Assembly (NCBI GenBank): GCA_034401135.1
Contig: JAWZSP010000002.1
Location: forward strand, 2,108,001 to 2,172,000
Source of the DNA: Volutella citrinella
Taxonomy: Eukaryota; Ascomycota; Sordariomycetes; Hypocreales; Nectriaceae
Length of the DNA stretch: 64,000 nucleotides
Direction: 5' to 3'
Made by a program: the position numbers and the translations under genes. This document shows positions 24,173 through 36,523 of this stretch, piece by piece. The notes under the pieces are model-generated. The model did not search any database. It saw only the letters and a program-made list of their open reading frames with translations, and was not told the origin of the DNA. Each line of letters opens with the position of its first letter. Positions within the stretch are counted from its first letter, which is position 1.

Positions 24173-26426
24173 GAGAGTTCTCAGTGGTCGCCGCATTACG
24201 GGCCAGCCATGACACTTGCTCGCTTGCCAGCTATACCCGTGCGTGCATGTACCCATCTTCTTGGCTTGCCTTGGCTACCCCCTGGGTTGCAGCTGGCCCA
24301 GGCAGCGCTCTTTTCCACACAGCCGGCTGGCTTTACTTCTCCTGCGGCATCGTCAGGCGTGGAAATGCTTGGTCGAAGCTTGTGGCATGATTTTGATGCC
24401 TCCCGTTGCCCCTCATCGACGGGCCAGACCCGGTACTACAGGGCATGGTTCAGCAAATGCTCCGGATGGTTAGCCGGCCTGGCTCGAGCCGTAGCACCTC
24501 GTCCCTGTGGGGAAACTGCGTCGCAACGTCGTGTGCCCGCCATGCCATGCCACAGCCTTGACAACGAATATGCTCCAGGAACCATAGGCACACAACGCCC
24601 GCCCCACAACGGCCCTGTCGATGCTGCCCTCAAAGAAGCGGCGATCCATGTTCCAAGACATGGATGTAAGCCCTTGCTGCCGTCCACTGGACGTCTCCTT
24701 GTCCTCCGCGTCCTGCCGGCCCGCCGCCTTGTTGCGAACACCAGTGCACATCCCGCTTTTGGCCAGAGCCGTACCCATCCATGGAGCAGGGAGCATGGCC
24801 GGTAGCAGCTTGCAAAGTATGCGTTCGCCTATGACCAAAGAAAAGGTCACCCATGGCCGCAATCCTGGACAAGACTGTCAGTCTTTTGCTACTCCCAACC
24901 CTCACCATTACTCAAGACTCTTGTTGCCTGTGGTGACTCAGGTTCCATTCGACATACTCCTCGCCCATCTCCATCACGCCACAGCGTCCTCTCTGTCAAG
25001 AGACTTTGCAAGCTGTCCGCGGACATTGACCGACGGGTCATCGCTTCAGACTGCGTCCGAGAGACTTCCTGCGAGTCATCGCTTGCCAGGTTTGTGGTCT
25101 CCCCTAAAGCTGCCTGCTAGTAGACTCCAATTCACGAACAGAATCGCCGACGTCTGATACCAGAGACTAGCTTCCAGCGCCAGCACGCAAGCTGCAACCA
25201 ACTCGAGCAGGACCAGTCGATCTGAGGAGATTCGCTGAGCTGCAAGTTTCGGAGAATTGTGCTTGCCCTCTCTGTCTGCTGTTGGTCGTCCTGCCATTCA
25301 CTCACGGTCCACCATCCGCCGTTGAAAACTCAACGTGTGCGGCAGGCAGCTTTCAGGGTTTGCCCAAGCCAACAACGCACTTGCTCGGGAAGCGACTTGC
25401 CGGCCGCAAAGGGCCGATTGGCTGGTGGTGGCATTTTTGGTTGGTTGAGTGATTGGCTGATTAGTTGGCGATCGATCGACTCGACTGTTGCCGTGTTTGC
25501 CCTGCCGGCGGCCTTCAACAGAATGTCAGCGCAAGATCGAGCGGCAACGCGGGCAGTCCAGGATGCCGCTACTTCGCGACATGCCCACGGGACCCCGGGC
25601 GTCGCTACCTTTCGTAGGTCCTCCCAGCTTCCCTTACTTGTCCTGGTGGCGATGGAGGATCTGTCTCATCCATGCTCCTGAAGCCAGCAAATTCTTGTTT
25701 TTTGCGGGCATGCCACCGGATCGACAGTCCGCCTCAATCGTCAAGTGCCGAGACCCAGGTGTTTGGTGGAGGTGGGGCTAGAGGTGTCAGGCCTATTTAC
25801 GTCCATTAATAGCCCGCGCCCTCTGACATGCCAGCTGCGGTGTGCCCTCCTTCCCTCCAATCCTGCCCTCCATGACCTTGCCCTGTCCAGCCTTGCACCT
25901 GCCCTACGTTGGATTGCCTCAGCCTTTGCCTGCCGGCGAACAGCTCAGACGCAGACCGAACCTAAAGATGCCGGGGGCTAGTCAACCCCGGGCTCCTTGA
26001 AGCCAAGGACCAGTTGCATCGAGGTAATCTGCCTACTCCAACCCGGGGCCAGCTTAATAAGTTTGCGGGCAGGCAGTTTGCAGCTGCCCCTCCCGACCCC
26101 ATCCACCTCTCCGCGGCGGCCCCGCTAGGAAGTGTTCCGCACCGACGCGAGACATCCACTCCCCCTCATCATGACGGCTTGCTCCTAACGTTGAACCCAT
26201 CGAAAAGCGTCGTGCCAACAGCCAACGCAGCTACATCCACAACACCGTTCACTCGGAGCCCTCGCACCATCACCATCAACGCAAGCCCACCTACTCAAGC
26301 GGGAAGACAAGCGGATTCCCAGTACATACTCTAGCTTAGCGGGGAAGGGACACACCAAGCGGCCAAGAGGCCGGGGCAATCACACCTACATATGCACTTC
26401 ACAGCCATGCATTCGCCGTCTTCACA

Positions 26427-27677
26427 ATGACTGACAGTGTTAATTCCGCAGCTACACACAATTCTCCTCGTACCTGGCTGATAACGGCCGCCCTTTCTCC
26501 CCTGGCTGTGCGCCTCATCCGCCAGCTTCTGGCCCATGGAGACTATGTCGCCGCATGCTTACCCCCTCATGAGATTGACCATCCGCAACGCAATGCCGAA
26601 TTTAGCGAGCTGATAAATGAATGTAAAAGCGCCCGCAAGGATCGGGAGGGCTGGAAGGACAGGATACGAGGCATCCGCTGTGATGGCTCCGCCATGGGCA
26701 ATTGCGGCGCTGCTGTCGCCGAGACCATCAAATTCTTCGGCCGCATTGACATATTGCTCTGCTGCAGGTCAGAAGGTGAGCCACCTCCCAGAAGCACACC
26801 GATTGGGCTCCATGCGTCGGAGCCCTACGTGCCATCCTCAAGCTTCGCTTGCTGACAATTGCCTTGGCCAGCTGTCATCGGCACTGTGGAGGAACTATCC
26901 ACTACGCCCTATACCCAGAACCTTGTACGGGACCAGTTTGAATCCATCTTCTTCTCCCAGGTCAACTTTATCAAGGCCACCCTACCCCAGCTTCGATCTC
27001 AGAGCACTGGCCATATAGTTGTGCTCACTAGCACCGGGGGCCACATCGGCACGCCCGGCATGTCCATGTACACAGCTGCCACTTGGGCACTGGAAGGATT
27101 CTGCGACTCGCTGGCTTATGAGATTGCCCCTTTCAACATCAAGGTGACAATCGTGCAGCCCAACAAGGAGATTCAGTCTTTGACAAATCGTCTCATTTTT
27201 GCGCCAGCAATGCCAGTCTACGACCAAACTCTAGAATCGGTGCCCAACGTCCGGGAAATGCTTTCCCACGTTCTCAACGTTAATCCCGCGACTGCGCTTC
27301 CTAATCCATTGTCACCGGAGTCGGTCACGACGCCCATGACCCCGGCAAGCACCTCGCTCGAACCGGATGTCGTTCCGGGCGAAATTCTCCATCGCTACCC
27401 TCTGCTGTCTTCTGCTTCGGCAGACCGGCTGGTCCTGGAAACCGTCCAAGCCCTGACCGCCATTGGCGGGCATGAGAATCCCCCAGCAAGGCATATCGTT
27501 GGAAATGATGGGGCGACGGCTGTCAAGGAGAAGCTTCAAACAGTTACCGAGGAACTGGAGGATTTTGTCGAGGCGAGCATATCCGTCGACATCTTCAATA
27601 CCGAGCTACAGGCTGAGGCCAGGAGCGGGAGAACCCGTGAGCCGACTCCCCATGATGCGCCGGATTCATTCAATTGA
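26427..27677 (+). CDS. SDR-fold protein lacking catalytic motifs
   Basis: Two exons (26427-26775 and 26872-27677) give 384 residues with the outline of a short-chain dehydrogenase/reductase. The first strand (TWLITAALSPLAV) should carry the TGxxxGxG nucleotide loop, but the glycines are gone. The strand IDILLC, the HIVVLTSTGGHIGTPG segment and the helix WALEGFCDSLAYEIAPFNIKVTIVQP are all typical. The catalytic Ser (170) and Tyr (183) remain, but the YxxxK lysine is Thr187 (YTAAT). The C-terminal 150 residues, Pro/Ser/Thr-rich and then helical, exceed a normal SDR. The gene may encode a binding or regulatory pseudoenzyme; substrate and role are unknown. The phase-1 intron is well defined (GTGAGC..CAG). 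The ATG is the first of the frame. Confidence 0.8.
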
Positions 27678-28467
27678 TTGACGTGCTATTACTGCATGGA
27701 CGGCAAACGATTAGTACTCCATATACGACCAAATAGGGCGACGGCGGCAGCACTGGTGGGAAACCACATATGGCAGGGTCGCTAGGAGTTGTGCACGTGA
27801 TCTATGATGTCGATTACATTACATTTTATGTTCAGCGATGGAAAATAGGAATCTGGATATTTCCTAGAGCCTACCAGGTTGGTGTCATGATTGCCGAAGG
27901 CAGGCGAGGGGCAACAATGTCGAACGAATAGGTCAATGATGCTCTTGCGTGCAGTAAACGGTCGCAGGGTATGAATCTCGAAACATTTACATGCGATGAT
28001 ATGACGGGATCCAATTCTTTTCTCTGGAATTTTTTGTGCTATTCCCCTGGCTCCCGCCGTTTGTCACCTCTGTGATACTCACAGCACTGGAAGCTCTGTG
28101 GACAGCCACTGACCGCCTGTGAGGTTGGATTTGGCTCCCTGGTTCGGTTCGCAAAAAGGTGGCTCCGACCCCCGTCGACTCCACCACGGTTGGCGGCGCC
28201 GCCCCCGTTGAACTATTCCAGGCAAGGGTCACAGACAGCTCTCCTGGCGAGGCATGCGACAGGTGTACCATTGTGTTGCATTCTCGACCAGCTCGAACCA
28301 ACCTCAACGGCTTAGCGAAACAGCCCGCGCCGCCCTCGAGACCGAAACGCAGGCGACCGGCATGCTCGCTTAGAGCTTCAACACACATTCTTGAAGCCGA
28401 CGACCGACGCACCAGCCACCATCTCCAGCGATTCCACAGATCATGTTGACGGGCTCGCGGCACTAGA
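27678..28467. other. intergenic region upstream of Trs120
   Basis: This holds the 3' side of the SDR-like gene and the promoter and leader of Trs120. No coding signal is seen. Confidence 0.55.
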
Positions 28468-31400
28468 ATGAGCTTGGATCCTCTGCTACCCGTCGCGCCC
28501 GCCCGGGTGAAGGCGCTCCTGCTCCCTCTTGGTCAGATCAAGGCAGATCGATTTGCTGCTCTTGTGAGCCGCCTCCGCCGCGAACATGTGGTCCATCTGC
28601 GAGATGTCCGCGCCGATGGGCGGCCGAACAGGAGTAAGACAGGACGATGCTCCTTTAGTGATGTATGGCTGAGGCTAACCACGTTTCCGTTACAGATATG
28701 TTCTCCCCGATCGCTTACCCGGACGGTGCAATCATCTACGACTTCGTCACCCACGTTCCCCCACCATCCCACCTTGCGCTGTCGCCCTTCGACTTATACC
28801 GCGAGCCCCTCATCATTATTGCGCTGGCGGACGGTACCGAGCTAGCTGAGCCTACATTTAGCAAACGCCACTCGGCCAATGGCACCGGCCCTACCGTCGT
28901 TGACAAGAACATTCGGGCCTTGTACCAGGAGCTCGAGGACCTGCGCGACAATTACCCAAAGGTCCTGGTGCATCAGGTCCTGCTCTTCGACTACCTCAAC
29001 CCCCCAGATTCCAAGATACCAATACCCGAGGGAATCGTGGCAATCCCGCCAGAAGAGCAAGGCACGCCAACGACTATTAAGCACGTTCTGGGCGATGTGT
29101 CGTCCCTCCTCCTGGCTGAGATGACGAGCCCGGCGAGGTCCTTTGAGGCAATGACAACGATTGAATCACCGGGACACTACTCAACGGCTCGGCATATCAA
29201 TGGCGGCTCCTGGGGCGGGGAGGGAGGCATGAATGGAATGCTCAGGAGGAACTCTCAGTTCAACCCTCGGGAGGGCGGGCGCTCCAACTCAGCCAGTAGC
29301 GTCATGGATCGAAGCCAATCTCGCATGTCTATGCCCCCTGTGTCCTCACGGCCTCAGTTCCATTCTAGCAACTCTACTCCCATACGCCCATCAACGCCGG
29401 TCAAGAGCGGCCTGGCGAATCCGCCCCTGAGCTCGGACGAGGTCCAAGGCACGCCCGAGAGCGAAACTGCCGTTTCCGAACCATCCTCAAGACCCGAGTC
29501 ACCTGAAAGTGTGCGGGACACTGCCCGCGACCGAGTCTCGGTGCAGGGATTTGGTCCCGGGGGCGCCAATGACCGCTGGAGGTTGAAGGGGAAAGAGCGT
29601 TCATCGGTGGTCGTTGGCTCAATGTATCTGCAGGCCGGCCGCTGGTCCGACTCTTTGCGAGAGCTCACCGAGGGCGCTGCGGGTGCGCGGTCCCTCAACG
29701 ACCATATTTGGCACGGCAAGGCGCTAGAACTTATCCTGGTCAACCTCTTCCTTCTTGGATGGTCCAAGCAGGAGTTTGAGATTCCGGCGGTGTGCCTCCC
29801 AACCGGGGGCATCAAGTCGGAACCGGAGACTGAGGAGCCCACCCAGCCAAAGCACCTCAGGCAATTACAAACGATTATTCCCGAGCTATTAGACCGGATC
29901 GTCGGGCTCTACTCCAGGATATCTGCCGAGAGTCTTCCTCCTTTGCCTCTCTCGGAGTCATACATTAGGTTTTCGAAGATTCTGTCTGCCATGCACCTAT
30001 GCGGCGGCAAGCTCAACGACAAATCTCTAGAAATGATTGTGAATGGAGGAGTTCAAAGCCTGCCGCTGACCTCGTCCCCTCGATACCTTGTGTCGCCAAC
30101 AAGACAGCAGATCGTCACGATGCTCTTCAAGGCGTTCCCCTCTGGCGCATCCGAGCTTCTCACGACTGCTGACAGGGCGTCCATTCTGAGTGCCATAGCG
30201 GCGACTCTCGGTCCACTTGGACTGCATCGCAAAAAGGCCATGGTAACCCGTGAGCTGATATCGGTGCTCATTGGCGGCCTGGTTGAGGCGCGAACCCGAG
30301 GCGCAGCTGATATGGGAATCCATCCTGCTGCAGGATTAGTATCACTCGCATCAGGCGGCTCGGGCAACGGGTCTATGGCTCTGGATCTGGGCGAGGATGA
30401 TGTTGAGCAGGGCATAGAGGCACTACTTGGTCATCTCTGCAGGTCTTACGGCATTGTTGGGTTTGACATGGCCAAGAAGCCCACTGCTGGGGCCACCGAA
30501 AGCATTGAAGATTCCGCTGAGGCAGCAATGGCCAGAATTTATGGGCAGGCCTCGGCAAGACATTTCGGGTTTCCAGAAGTCAAGCTCAACATTCTTCGAG
30601 CCTGCATCAACTTCTCTGAGGCGTTACCAGACTTTAAGGGTGTCCTCCAATTCTCGAGCGACCTGCTACGTTCTGCAGGCTCCGGAGTGGCCCCCGGACC
30701 TCGCCGGGAGGATGCGGCTGCAACGATTCATCGAGATGAGCAGATTCGTCTCGTCACCAACATCTCCAGGACATCCAGTCTGGCTCACCAGCTTGGCCTC
30801 TCCCACCTGGCAGCCGAATACTGGGACGAGTTCCTTGTCCGAGGCATTGTGTTTGAGCCACCGCCAAACTCCAAAAGGGCTGTTCCTCATGCCAAGAGTG
30901 TTCTTCCTGGTGCGAATGCAAGCCGTGCCTCTCAGGATGTCGACCCGTTCATCTACAACCCATTCTTGAAAAAAGCCGATGATGTCAAGCCAAATCTCGT
31001 CGCCGGGGAGCTGGCAACGTTCAAGATCACTCTCCAGAACCCTTACGACATTGAGGTAGACATCGAGAAGATCGAGCTGGCTACCGAGGGTGTGGCTTTC
31101 GAACCTGTTTCTGTCAATACACTGATTGGACCTTATCGTACCCAGGTTTTGAGGCTCCAGGGTCAGCCCAAGGAGCGCGGTACAATAAAAGTTTTGGGTG
31201 CTCGAATCAAAGTTCGCGGCTGCCGGGAGCGCCTTTTCCCCGTCTTCACAGAACCCTGGACCCCGTCGTTGGATGACAAGGTCAAAACCAAGGGCCTAGC
31301 CGCGCTTGAGGAGAGTATCGCCGCGACCAAGCCCCCCGGGCGTCCTTTGGAGACTAAGTCGCTGGATCTCAAGGTTATCCAGCCACAGCCCCTGGTGGTG

Positions 31401-32819
31401 GTCAAATCGACAACTCTGGCACAGTCCTCGATCATGATCCTGGAGGGCGAGAGGCGGGTCTTTTCAGTGACGCTAGAAAACAAGTCTACAACGTCGGTTG
31501 ACTTCATGCTGTTCTCGTTCAAAGATTCGACCCAGGATGCCGTGCAAGCGGTACTCAACAATCGAGACACGGCTCCGACTGAGATGTACGAATACGAGCT
31601 CATGCTGATGAAGAAACAAGCTCTCCGGCTGCCAGGCAAGGACCAAAGGCGTCACATCGCGCCTGGTGGAGAGGCCGAGTTCTCGTTTGAGATCTTGGGC
31701 AAGCCAGGATTGACTCACGCGGCGATCCAGATGGACTATACACATCTGGGGTGCTCCCAGGAGGAAATTACCGAGCAGTTTTACACCAGGCAGGTCTCCG
31801 TGGACCTGACGGTGACGGTAAATGCGAGCGTTGAGATGGCTCGCATCGACGTGCTGCCAGTGTACGGCGAGATTCCGAGACCTCTTTGGGAGAAGCTGCA
31901 CAGCTCCGTGGCGGCAAAGCCGAACGAGTATTGCCTTCTTTCCGTGGACCTTCGCAATGCCTGGCCGAGCCAGATGGCCATCCACTTGGAAACGGATGAC
32001 GACGTGTCTGTAGACGAAGACATCCTTCCCGGAAACACGAGCCGACTGATTGTGCCCGTGAAACGGGTGTTCCTCGAAGACCCCCATGCCACGATTCCGT
32101 CACTTAACCCGAACAAGAATCGTCAATTCGTCGTCAGCTCCAGCAAGATATCCCCGGAAATGGAGCGAGCAAGCCGAGAGGCGTTCTGGTACCGAGAACG
32201 AATCTTGAGCCGCCTGAGGGCGACCTGGCGCACCACATCACACCCCTCGCACAAAGGAACCATTGATCTCAGGAATATCAGGCTGTCGCCTCGCATGATT
32301 GAAGCTATCAAGGTTGAAGAGGTCGGCATCGAAGTCGTAGTGCAGGGGGCCGAGGACGCGCGCGACGATGAGAAAAACGTCGCTTATGTGGATGAATTTG
32401 CGCACCTACGGGTGCGAGTGACCAACAGGACGGCACGGCCCATCTTGCCTCTAGTCCGGATCCTACCAGCTCTATGTCACCGTCCAGCAAACGTGGCGTT
32501 GGAGTACACGCGCAAGCTGGCGTGGATCGGCACTCTGCAGCGGATGATGCCAGAGCTGGCGATCCATGCGACAGCGGATGTGGTCCTGGGAGTGACGACG
32601 CTTTGCCGAGGCGAATTCGAGATTGCGGTATCGGTGGAGGAGGCGCAGGTTTGGGATGGCTTGGAGGCTGTTGAGCCCAAAAGCGAAGGAGATGCACCAT
32701 CGGAGGGACGGCCACAGCCCGGCACGGAGAGCATGCCCGATGCGCCGCTTGGCGCCCCGCAACGAAGGATATGGCACGCGCGGCAACCGTGTCTATTGAA
32801 GGTTGTTGACCGCAAATAA
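28468..32819 (+). CDS. trs120: TRAPPII complex subunit Trs120 (HypA type)
   Basis: Two exons (28468-28633 and 28696-32819) give 1429 residues, the usual size of filamentous-fungal Trs120, called HypA in Aspergillus. The N-terminus (ARVKALLLPLGQI, then MFSPIAYPDGAIIYDFVTHV and LYREPLIIIALADG) is the conserved start of the family. A Ser/Pro-rich insert follows at about residues 180-300. Further on are the helical-repeat region (LGLSHLAAEYWDEFLVRG) and beta-rich, Ig-like segments (FKITLQNPYDIEVDIEKIEL; RVFSVTLENKSTTSVDFMLF). Trs120 defines the TRAPPII form of the complex, which activates Rab11-type GTPases at the late Golgi and supports hyphal tip growth. The 62-base phase-1 intron early in the gene is typical. 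Confidence 0.93.
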
Positions 32820-33452
32820 GAGATGATGATGAGAGTTGAAACTAGTATTCACATTCTGAGCGGGAGTTTATGATGGATAGCATTGTAGAACTGCGTTGAC
32901 GATGAGAGATGAGACAAGTCCTGCGTGTAGATGGTAGACTAGCAGGGGATCTAATGAACGGCAGCAAATATTTATTGCCATCAACTGTCTTCACTGTTGC
33001 AAAGAATCTCATCTATACGACATGTCTGTAACATCTTGCGGGATACCCTAGAGCCGGGCCAATGGTAAAAGTCAATTGCTTGTGTGCCTGGCGCAGATCC
33101 CGACAGAATGGCAGAACGCCGTGCCAATGAAAGGGTTCGCTCTAAAACGCGCCCGTTCTATTCCGTGAGCGCCGGAGAGTTAAATCGCCGTTGGGCTGAG
33201 AGTTTGATGGTTTTTAGCACTAACGGCGCAGATGCCGAGTCAGGTCCGGCTTGCTGCGGCAAAAATCTTGGTGTCGCAATATTTCCGCCCGGTACCGCCG
33301 TATCAATCGTTTTCGCCGCCGCCAGGTGAACCCCCCCTCCTCGTTTCCTCGCCTTTGCAAACCCTTCGGCTGCACATTGAGGCCGGGGATCCGATACTTG
33401 TCCCTCCCAATTCCGCGGACCTCGTTTTTTTCTGGGAGGAGAGGAGCCCTCC
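32820..33452. other. intergenic region between Trs120 and PABA synthase
   Basis: This contains the Trs120 3' side and the PABA synthase promoter. No gene or notable motif is seen. Confidence 0.6.
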
Positions 33453-36059
33453 ATGGCGACAGGGCCAAACACCGAACCCGGGGCGGCGTCGGCGAGCCCA
33501 CACCGACGGCCACGGCGCATTCTCTTCATCGACGCCTATGACTCCTTCACCAACAACATCGTGTCGCTGCTGCGCACGATCCTGGGCGCCGAGGTCTTCG
33601 TCGTGCGCATAGACCTGTCGACGGTCGACCATCCCGTCTTCGAGATTGAGCGCGGCAATCAGGATGCCAAGCAGCAGTGGACAGAAACCGACTTCCTCGA
33701 GAACCTCGCCCAGTTCGACGCCGTCGTCTGTGGACCCGGCCCGGGATCGCCACTTCACGCAGAAGATGTGGGCGCTTTCAGACTGCTCTGGGACCTCCCG
33801 CCGTCTCGCCAGCTGCCCGTCCTGGGCATCTGTCTGGGATTCCAGAGCCTGGTGGCGGCCCACGGCGGCGACATCCGCAGGCTCAAGCGCGGCATCCACG
33901 GCATGATCAGGGAGATTGAGCACCGCGACGACGTGCCGGGGGACATCTTCTACGGCGTGCCCCCCTTCAAGGCGACGCTATATCACAGCTTGTGCGCCGA
34001 CATTGGCCAGGACGACTGCGGCGTGCCACACGACGAGTGGCGACGCAAGGTGCGATGGGAACCACCGGCGAGAGCACCCCAGCTACAGCCCCTGGCCTGG
34101 GCGACGGAGTGCCGCGACGATGGCCGCCTGGAGCGCATCCTCATGGGCGTGCGGCACGTCAGCAAGCCGTTCTGGGGCTTGCAGTACCACCCGGAGTCTG
34201 TGTGCACCGAGCCCACAGCCCATGCCGTGCTGGACAACTGGTTCCGCGAGGCGCTGCGGTGGAATGAGGCACATGGCCGAGTGCCGTCTCCGGCTGGTGG
34301 CACGTATCTGTCCGACATTCACACCCTCATGCCTCCAAATCATCTTGAGCGGGCCAGGGCGCACACCCACAACCTGCAGCAGGCGTCGTGGCCTGACGAC
34401 GAGGAACCATATTGGACTGGTAGTACTTCAAGAGATCGACGATCGAGGGCGCGAGAGACGGAGTTGGATTGCGATTATGTCTACAAAGCCATCCCACTCC
34501 CGCACGGCGTGGGCGCACAGGAGATTGTGGAAGGTCTTGGTCTTCCGCTTGACCAGGCCATCATACTGGATGCCTCGAGTTCCAAGAACGGCGACCCCCT
34601 TGCGGCCAACAGTGTCATAGCCTGCGATGTACAGTCGTCGTTGAGGCTCGAGTACCATGCTCCAGACGACTTCGTTACGGTCCGCCTGCCAGGGGGCACG
34701 GAGAAGATTGGGCTTGGGCACGGCAGGACAAATGTCTGGGAGGTCATCTCGCACTTCTGGGAGGCGCGCAGCAACCCACGAAACTCCAGCAACTCGCCCA
34801 GCGCCTTCAAGGGCGGATTCATGGGCTACATCACCTACGAGATGGGCTTGTACGGCCTGGACAGGAACATGGTCGCCGAGGAGAGGGGCCACGAGCGACC
34901 AGACGTGTGTCTGGCATGGGTATCAAAGAGCGTTGTCATCGACCACAAAGCCGGAGCAATCTACATTCAACAACTGGTTCCCCGGGGTGGAAAGAGCACG
35001 TGGATCGAGCACGCCGCACGCACCCTCCAGACATCCGAAACCTGGCAAAGGCTTGCGCAGCAGGGACTCAGCCTAAAACGCAATGGGACAAACGGGGTCA
35101 ACGGACTCGCCCCCAGGGCAAAGGACTCATTGGACATCCGGCCCCCGCAGCCGGATGAGTACGAGGCCAAGGTTCGCACTTGTCAAGACTTCATCGCTGC
35201 CGGAGACTCGTATGAGCTCTGCCTCACATCGCAGACCACCATGACCAGGCCGCCATCGTCGGAACAACGGCACCCCGAAGATGGCTCCAAGCTGAGCTTC
35301 GATGAGGCAGGGAGCCCTTGGTCCATTTTCAAGACGCTGCGCCAGCGGCAACCGGCACCGTTTGGATCGTTTATCCGCCTCGGCGGCGCAACGCTCCTCA
35401 GCAGCTCGCCGGAGCGATTCCTGAGCCACGACCCGGATGGGCTATGCTCGATGCGCCCTATGAAGGGGACGGTGCGCAAGTCGGAGGCCGTCTCTACTCT
35501 CGCCCAGGCGGAGAAGATCTTGCACGTTCCCAAGGAGATGGCCGAGAACCTGATGATTGTGGATCTCGTGCGGCATGACCTACATGGCGTCTGCGGTGTC
35601 GGCCACGTCGCAGTGCCGGATCTCATGAAGGTGGAAGAATATGCCACCGTTTTCCAGATGATCACTGTCGTCAACGGGCAGCTACCGGGCTCGCGGCCGT
35701 GTCCCTACACAGGGCTGGACGCTCTGTCGGCCGCGCTCCCGCCCGGCAGCATGACCGGCGCACCCAAGAAGCGCAGCTGCGAGATCCTGCAGGGCATCGA
35801 GGGGGGCCAGGAGCGCAGCTTGTACTCTGGCGTCGTCGGGTACATGGACGTCACAGGCGCGGGCGACTGGAGCGTGACGATCCGCACCATGTTCCGGTGG
35901 GATGACGAGGTGGTGGACAGGGGCGACACGGAACCACACGAGGTCTGGCGTATTGGGGCAGGCGGCGCCGTGACTATCCTGAGCACGCCTGAGGGCGAGC
36001 GGGATGAAATGTTTACCAAGCTGGCAGGGCCGCTGGGGACGTTCCGGGATGCGGCGTAG
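33453..36059 (+). CDS. pabA: bifunctional aminodeoxychorismate (PABA) synthase
   Basis: A single exon of 868 residues fuses two enzymes of folate synthesis, as in fungal PABA synthases (Abz1 of yeast). Residues about 20-275 form the class I glutamine amidotransferase: FIDAYDSFTNNIV at the start, the nucleophile Cys127 in GICLGFQS, and the catalytic His246 and Glu248 in HPES. Residues about 330-860 form the chorismate-binding synthase, including ALPPGSMTGAPKKRSCEILQ (Met767) and the end IGAGGAVTILSTPEGERDEM. Together they convert chorismate and glutamine to 4-amino-4-deoxychorismate, the precursor of p-aminobenzoate. The anthranilate synthase family is related, but the two-part order on one chain favours PABA synthase. 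No residue essential to either site appears lost. Confidence 0.95.
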   Translation: MATGPNTEPGAASASPHRRPRRILFIDAYDSFTNNIVSLLRTILGAEVFVVRIDLSTVDHPVFEIERGNQDAKQQWTETDFLENLAQFDAVVCGPGPGSPLHAEDVGAFRLLWDLPPSRQLPVLGICLGFQSLVAAHGGDIRRLKRGIHGMIREIEHRDDVPGDIFYGVPPFKATLYHSLCADIGQDDCGVPHDEWRRKVRWEPPARAPQLQPLAWATECRDDGRLERILMGVRHVSKPFWGLQYHPESVCTEPTAHAVLDNWFREALRWNEAHGRVPSPAGGTYLSDIHTLMPPNHLERARAHTHNLQQASWPDDEEPYWTGSTSRDRRSRARETELDCDYVYKAIPLPHGVGAQEIVEGLGLPLDQAIILDASSSKNGDPLAANSVIACDVQSSLRLEYHAPDDFVTVRLPGGTEKIGLGHGRTNVWEVISHFWEARSNPRNSSNSPSAFKGGFMGYITYEMGLYGLDRNMVAEERGHERPDVCLAWVSKSVVIDHKAGAIYIQQLVPRGGKSTWIEHAARTLQTSETWQRLAQQGLSLKRNGTNGVNGLAPRAKDSLDIRPPQPDEYEAKVRTCQDFIAAGDSYELCLTSQTTMTRPPSSEQRHPEDGSKLSFDEAGSPWSIFKTLRQRQPAPFGSFIRLGGATLLSSSPERFLSHDPDGLCSMRPMKGTVRKSEAVSTLAQAEKILHVPKEMAENLMIVDLVRHDLHGVCGVGHVAVPDLMKVEEYATVFQMITVVNGQLPGSRPCPYTGLDALSAALPPGSMTGAPKKRSCEILQGIEGGQERSLYSGVVGYMDVTGAGDWSVTIRTMFRWDDEVVDRGDTEPHEVWRIGAGGAVTILSTPEGERDEMFTKLAGPLGTFRDAA

Positions 36060-36523
36060 GGCTGGTGATGGTTACTTACACACGGGATGGCATACTTAGA
36101 CATGATACCTCAACGTATAAGCATGGGTGGAGTTATTTTTTGGATCTTGATATTTCAACAGCATGGAATGGAAGAAGCGGACGCCCGCGAGAGCACGGGT
36201 GGAAGGAAAGTACGAGATTTTGAGACTTGACTTGCTTGATAATAAAAGAACACTCTCTCACGAAAACACCCAATCTTTGCCGCCTCGTCGGTCTTCAATG
36301 CATGAATGTCCCAACACTGGCTCGCAAAGAAAACGTCTGGGATTGAAATACCCACAGTGACTCCTCCCGTGATTAATACATGCTTGACCGGGGGCCGCTC
36401 GCTCACTTGGCCGGCCAGCGTTCGGATATCACGCGCTTCCCTCCTCCTAGCGAAGCTGGGTATACCGATGCGCGAGGATGATGATGATGATGCTTTTCCG
36501 CTTCGGCTCGCGTAGTTTTGTAC
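36060..36523. other. convergent 3' intergenic region
   Basis: This lies between the ends of PABA synthase and Vps55. It has a short run of ATG trinucleotides near 36476-36493 and no gene. Confidence 0.6.

Larger units (their letters stand above)
20816..26426. other. gene-poor region, 5.6 kb
   Basis: I see no gene here that I can support. Contents are two tandem hairpin/tRNA-like repeats (20903-21192), a 13-base tandem repeat (22512-22576), a short GTAGA repeat (about 24156-24172), and many short overlapping frames in both directions with no domain, no clear splice pattern and unremarkable composition. The last part, about 26000-26426, is the promoter and leader of the SDR-like gene. Decayed transposon sequence is possible, but I cannot identify any element. 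Confidence 0.55.

Noticed and set aside
24216..25700. Several 80-200 codon frames in the gene-poor island
   Set aside because: They overlap on both strands and show no motif, splice pattern or protein-like composition.
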